Source: Flavobacterium chryseum (GTDB taxonomy: Bacteria; Bacteroidota; Bacteroidia; Flavobacteriales; Flavobacteriaceae). Taken from it: a stretch of 64,000 bases of DNA. Positions 62,406 to 64,000 of the stretch are shown piece by piece. Position numbers and translations under genes: made by a program. The stretch is from positions 1-64,000 of the forward strand of contig NZ_SNWW01000006.1 of assembly GCF_004362015.1 (NCBI RefSeq), in the 5' to 3' direction. Below the pieces are notes generated by a model, which was not told the origin of the DNA, did no database searches, and saw nothing but the letters and a program-made list of their open reading frames with translations. Numbering within the stretch: position 1 is the first letter of the stretch; each line of letters begins with the position of its first letter.

Positions 62406-63056
62406 ATGAAAAACAAAATAAATTTTAAAACCAGTGATCTGGAAAAAATGGAAAAACAAACCGTAGTGCATCTGATCAACAGTTTGGGCGGTTTTAAAAG
62501 TGTGGCATTGGTTGGCACTTCTGATACAGAAGGAAACACCAACTTGTCTGTTTTTAGTTCTTTTTTTCATATTGGCGCCAATCCCCCTCTTATAGGAATG
62601 ATTTTTCGTCCGAGTCCGCCGGAACGTGATTCTATGCGAAATATTCTGAGTACCGGTTTTTATACCCTAAATCATATCAACGAAAATATTTACAGACAAG
62701 CGCATCAGACATCGGCGAGATACGACAAAGAAATTTCAGAATTTGATGCAACGGGACTAAGCAAAGAATATAAAAATGATTTTTTTGCTCCTTTTGTAAA
62801 AGAAAGCAACATACAGCTAGGCATTGAGTTTAAGGAAAAAATAGATATTGCAATTAATAATACAACTTTGATTATTGGTGAAATAGTTCAAATTTTTATT
62901 CCCGAAGACTGCCTGAGCGATGATGGTTTTGTGAATTTAGAAAAAGCCAATACCCTCACCTGCTCCGGTCTTGACAGCTATCACAGAACCGTACAGCTGG
63001 ACCGGTTGAGTTACGCAAAACCCAATAAGGAAATCACATCACTGCTTGACAATTGA
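62406..63056 (+). CDS. Flavin reductase-family FMN-binding protein
   Basis: 216 residues. Split-barrel flavin reductase-like fold with GFKSVALVGTSDTEGNTNLSVFSSFFHIGANPPLIGMIFRP and FYTLNHINENIYRQAHQTSARYDKEISEFDATGL. Supplies reduced flavin or binds FMN. In photolyase clusters it may deliver reduced flavin to the photolyase. 30 bp after the DUF2452 gene; its stop codon TGA overlaps a TTG that would start the photolyase if the A-run were one base longer. Confidence 0.87.
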   Translation: MKNKINFKTSDLEKMEKQTVVHLINSLGGFKSVALVGTSDTEGNTNLSVFSSFFHIGANPPLIGMIFRPSPPERDSMRNILSTGFYTLNHINENIYRQAHQTSARYDKEISEFDATGLSKEYKNDFFAPFVKESNIQLGIEFKEKIDIAINNTTLIIGEIVQIFIPEDCLSDDGFVNLEKANTLTCSGLDSYHRTVQLDRLSYAKPNKEITSLLDN

Positions 63057-64000
63057 ATAAAAAAAAAAGTAAATATTATATGGTTCAAACGTGATCTGCG
63101 TTTTACAGATCACGAGCCATTATATTTGGCGCAGCAGGAAAATATTCCTGTGCTTTTGATTTATTTTTTTGAGCCTTCAGTAATGGCTTACGATGATTCT
63201 GATGTGCGTCACTGGCGCTTTATTTATGAATCTTTGCAGGAAATGCAGTCCAAATTAACGACGAATGTAGCGCAGATTTATTATTTTCATAACGAAGTTC
63301 AAACTGTTTTTGAACAGTTATGCAATTTGTACGACATTAAAACAGTCTTTTCACATCAGGAGATTGGCAATAAAATTACTTTTGACCGTGATATTGCGAT
63401 GCAGTCTTTTTTTGATGCGCATCAAATTCTATGGAAAGAATCGCAGCTGCATGGTGTCATCAGAAAATTGAAATCAAGACAAGACTGGGAAAAACGCTGG
63501 GAAATAATAATGCGTGCACCGCCAAAAATGATCGATCTGAATGCTTTTAAAATTGAAAATTTAGAGGCTGATTTTTATCAAAAGTTAAAAGGAAAAGCAC
63601 TTTCAAAAGATATTACGGAGCGAAATAAAAACTTTCAGCAGGGCGGCGAATACTGGGCCTGGCGGTATTTAGACAGTTTTGCAAAACAGCGGCATGTAAA
63701 TTACAGCAAACATATTTCGAAACCTGGTTTAAGCCGTAAGGGATGCAGCCGCTTATCTCCTTATTTAGCGTACGGAAACATCAGTATGAGAATGGTGTAT
63801 CAATATACGAATCAGTTTTATGAAGCATCTCCCAATAAAAAAGCCATGCTTAATTTTGTCTCGCGTTTGCATTGGCACTGTCACTTTATGCAGAAATTTG
63901 AAAGTGACTGCCGCATTGAGTTTGAGAATATAGACCGAAGTTTTGATGTGCTGATAAAACCTAAAAATGAGACTTACATCAAAGCCTGGCAGGAAGGAAA
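63057..64000 (+). CDS. Photolyase/cryptochrome-family protein, runs off the edge
   Basis: Open for 314 codons without a stop to the edge. VNIIWFKRDLRFTDHEPLYLA is the usual N terminus of the photolyase alpha/beta domain. DVRHWRFIYESL, GEYWAWRYLDSF, the FAD-domain signature LSPYLAYGNIS and RLHWHCHFMQKFE confirm the family, and the next residues KAWQEGK lead into the core. The frame has no ATG, GTG or TTG between the stop at 63054-63056 and the conserved part; the feature starts at the first codon after that stop. Confidence 0.85.
   Translation, partial: MKKKVNIIWFKRDLRFTDHEPLYLAQQENIPVLLIYFFEPSVMAYDDSDVRHWRFIYESLQEMQSKLTTNVAQIYYFHNEVQTVFEQLCNLYDIKTVFSHQEIGNKITFDRDIAMQSFFDAHQILWKESQLHGVIRKLKSRQDWEKRWEIIMRAPPKMIDLNAFKIENLEADFYQKLKGKALSKDITERNKNFQQGGEYWAWRYLDSFAKQRHVNYSKHISKPGLSRKGCSRLSPYLAYGNISMRMVYQYTNQFYEASPNKKAMLNFVSRLHWHCHFMQKFESDCRIEFENIDRSFDVLIKPKNETYIKAWQEG

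Noticed and set aside
1..64000. tRNA, rRNA, insertion sequences or prophage genes
   Set aside because: None was recognised by reading through both strands; the intergenic repeats found have no transposase or terminal target duplications.

Overview
The window is chromosomal DNA of a Flavobacterium or a close relative (Bacteroidota). The evidence is the low G+C content, the -7 promoter boxes of the TAnnTTTG type, the absence of Shine-Dalgarno sequences, the gliding genes gldF and gldG, and many family-level matches to Flavobacterium proteins. No tRNA, rRNA, CRISPR array, prophage or insertion sequence was seen.

Layout. 0.5-30 kb is mostly core: a DUF4294 protein and an M42 aminopeptidase; a two-component system reading into a CzcCBA/CusCBA-type metal efflux operon; a YjdF-like membrane protein, an ankyrin protein and a GH26 beta-mannanase; purC, a Cof-type phosphatase, PhoH and a SAM hydrolase; gldF-gldG and dnaN; a DsbA-like protein, a membrane-bound MutS relative, a universal stress protein and mnmE.

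27-61 kb is an accessory region rich in enzymes for reactive carbonyls, quinones, lactones and epoxides: SDR, aldo/keto reductase, old yellow enzyme, ALDH, quinone-reductase-like MDR, NmrA-like and nitroreductase proteins, five alpha/beta hydrolases, VOC, pirin, cupins, AhpD-like and NTF2-like proteins. They are interleaved with six AraC-family genes (one frameshifted), an HxlR and a Crp/Fnr regulator. Several enzymes carry signal peptides. 60.5-64 kb holds a class III nucleotide cyclase and a light-damage type operon (DUF2452, flavin reductase, photolyase running off the edge).

How it works together. The most striking feature is regulatory. Several short sequence blocks recur at distant promoters in this region with fixed spacing to the -7 box. 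One is a tandem 21-bp-spaced RGGAA/GTTAAC site at three promoters (42.7, 46.8 and 49.2 kb). One is a 19-mer at two promoters plus the 3' end of an araC gene (57.4, 57.6 and 59.5 kb). One is a 39-bp block at 34.06 and 36.59 kb. One is GGCTAAATC placed 18 nt before the -7 box of the SDR and aldo/keto reductase genes, both linked to paralogous araC genes. Together they suggest several small AraC regulons inside one detoxification region. Assignment of each site to a particular regulator is inference.
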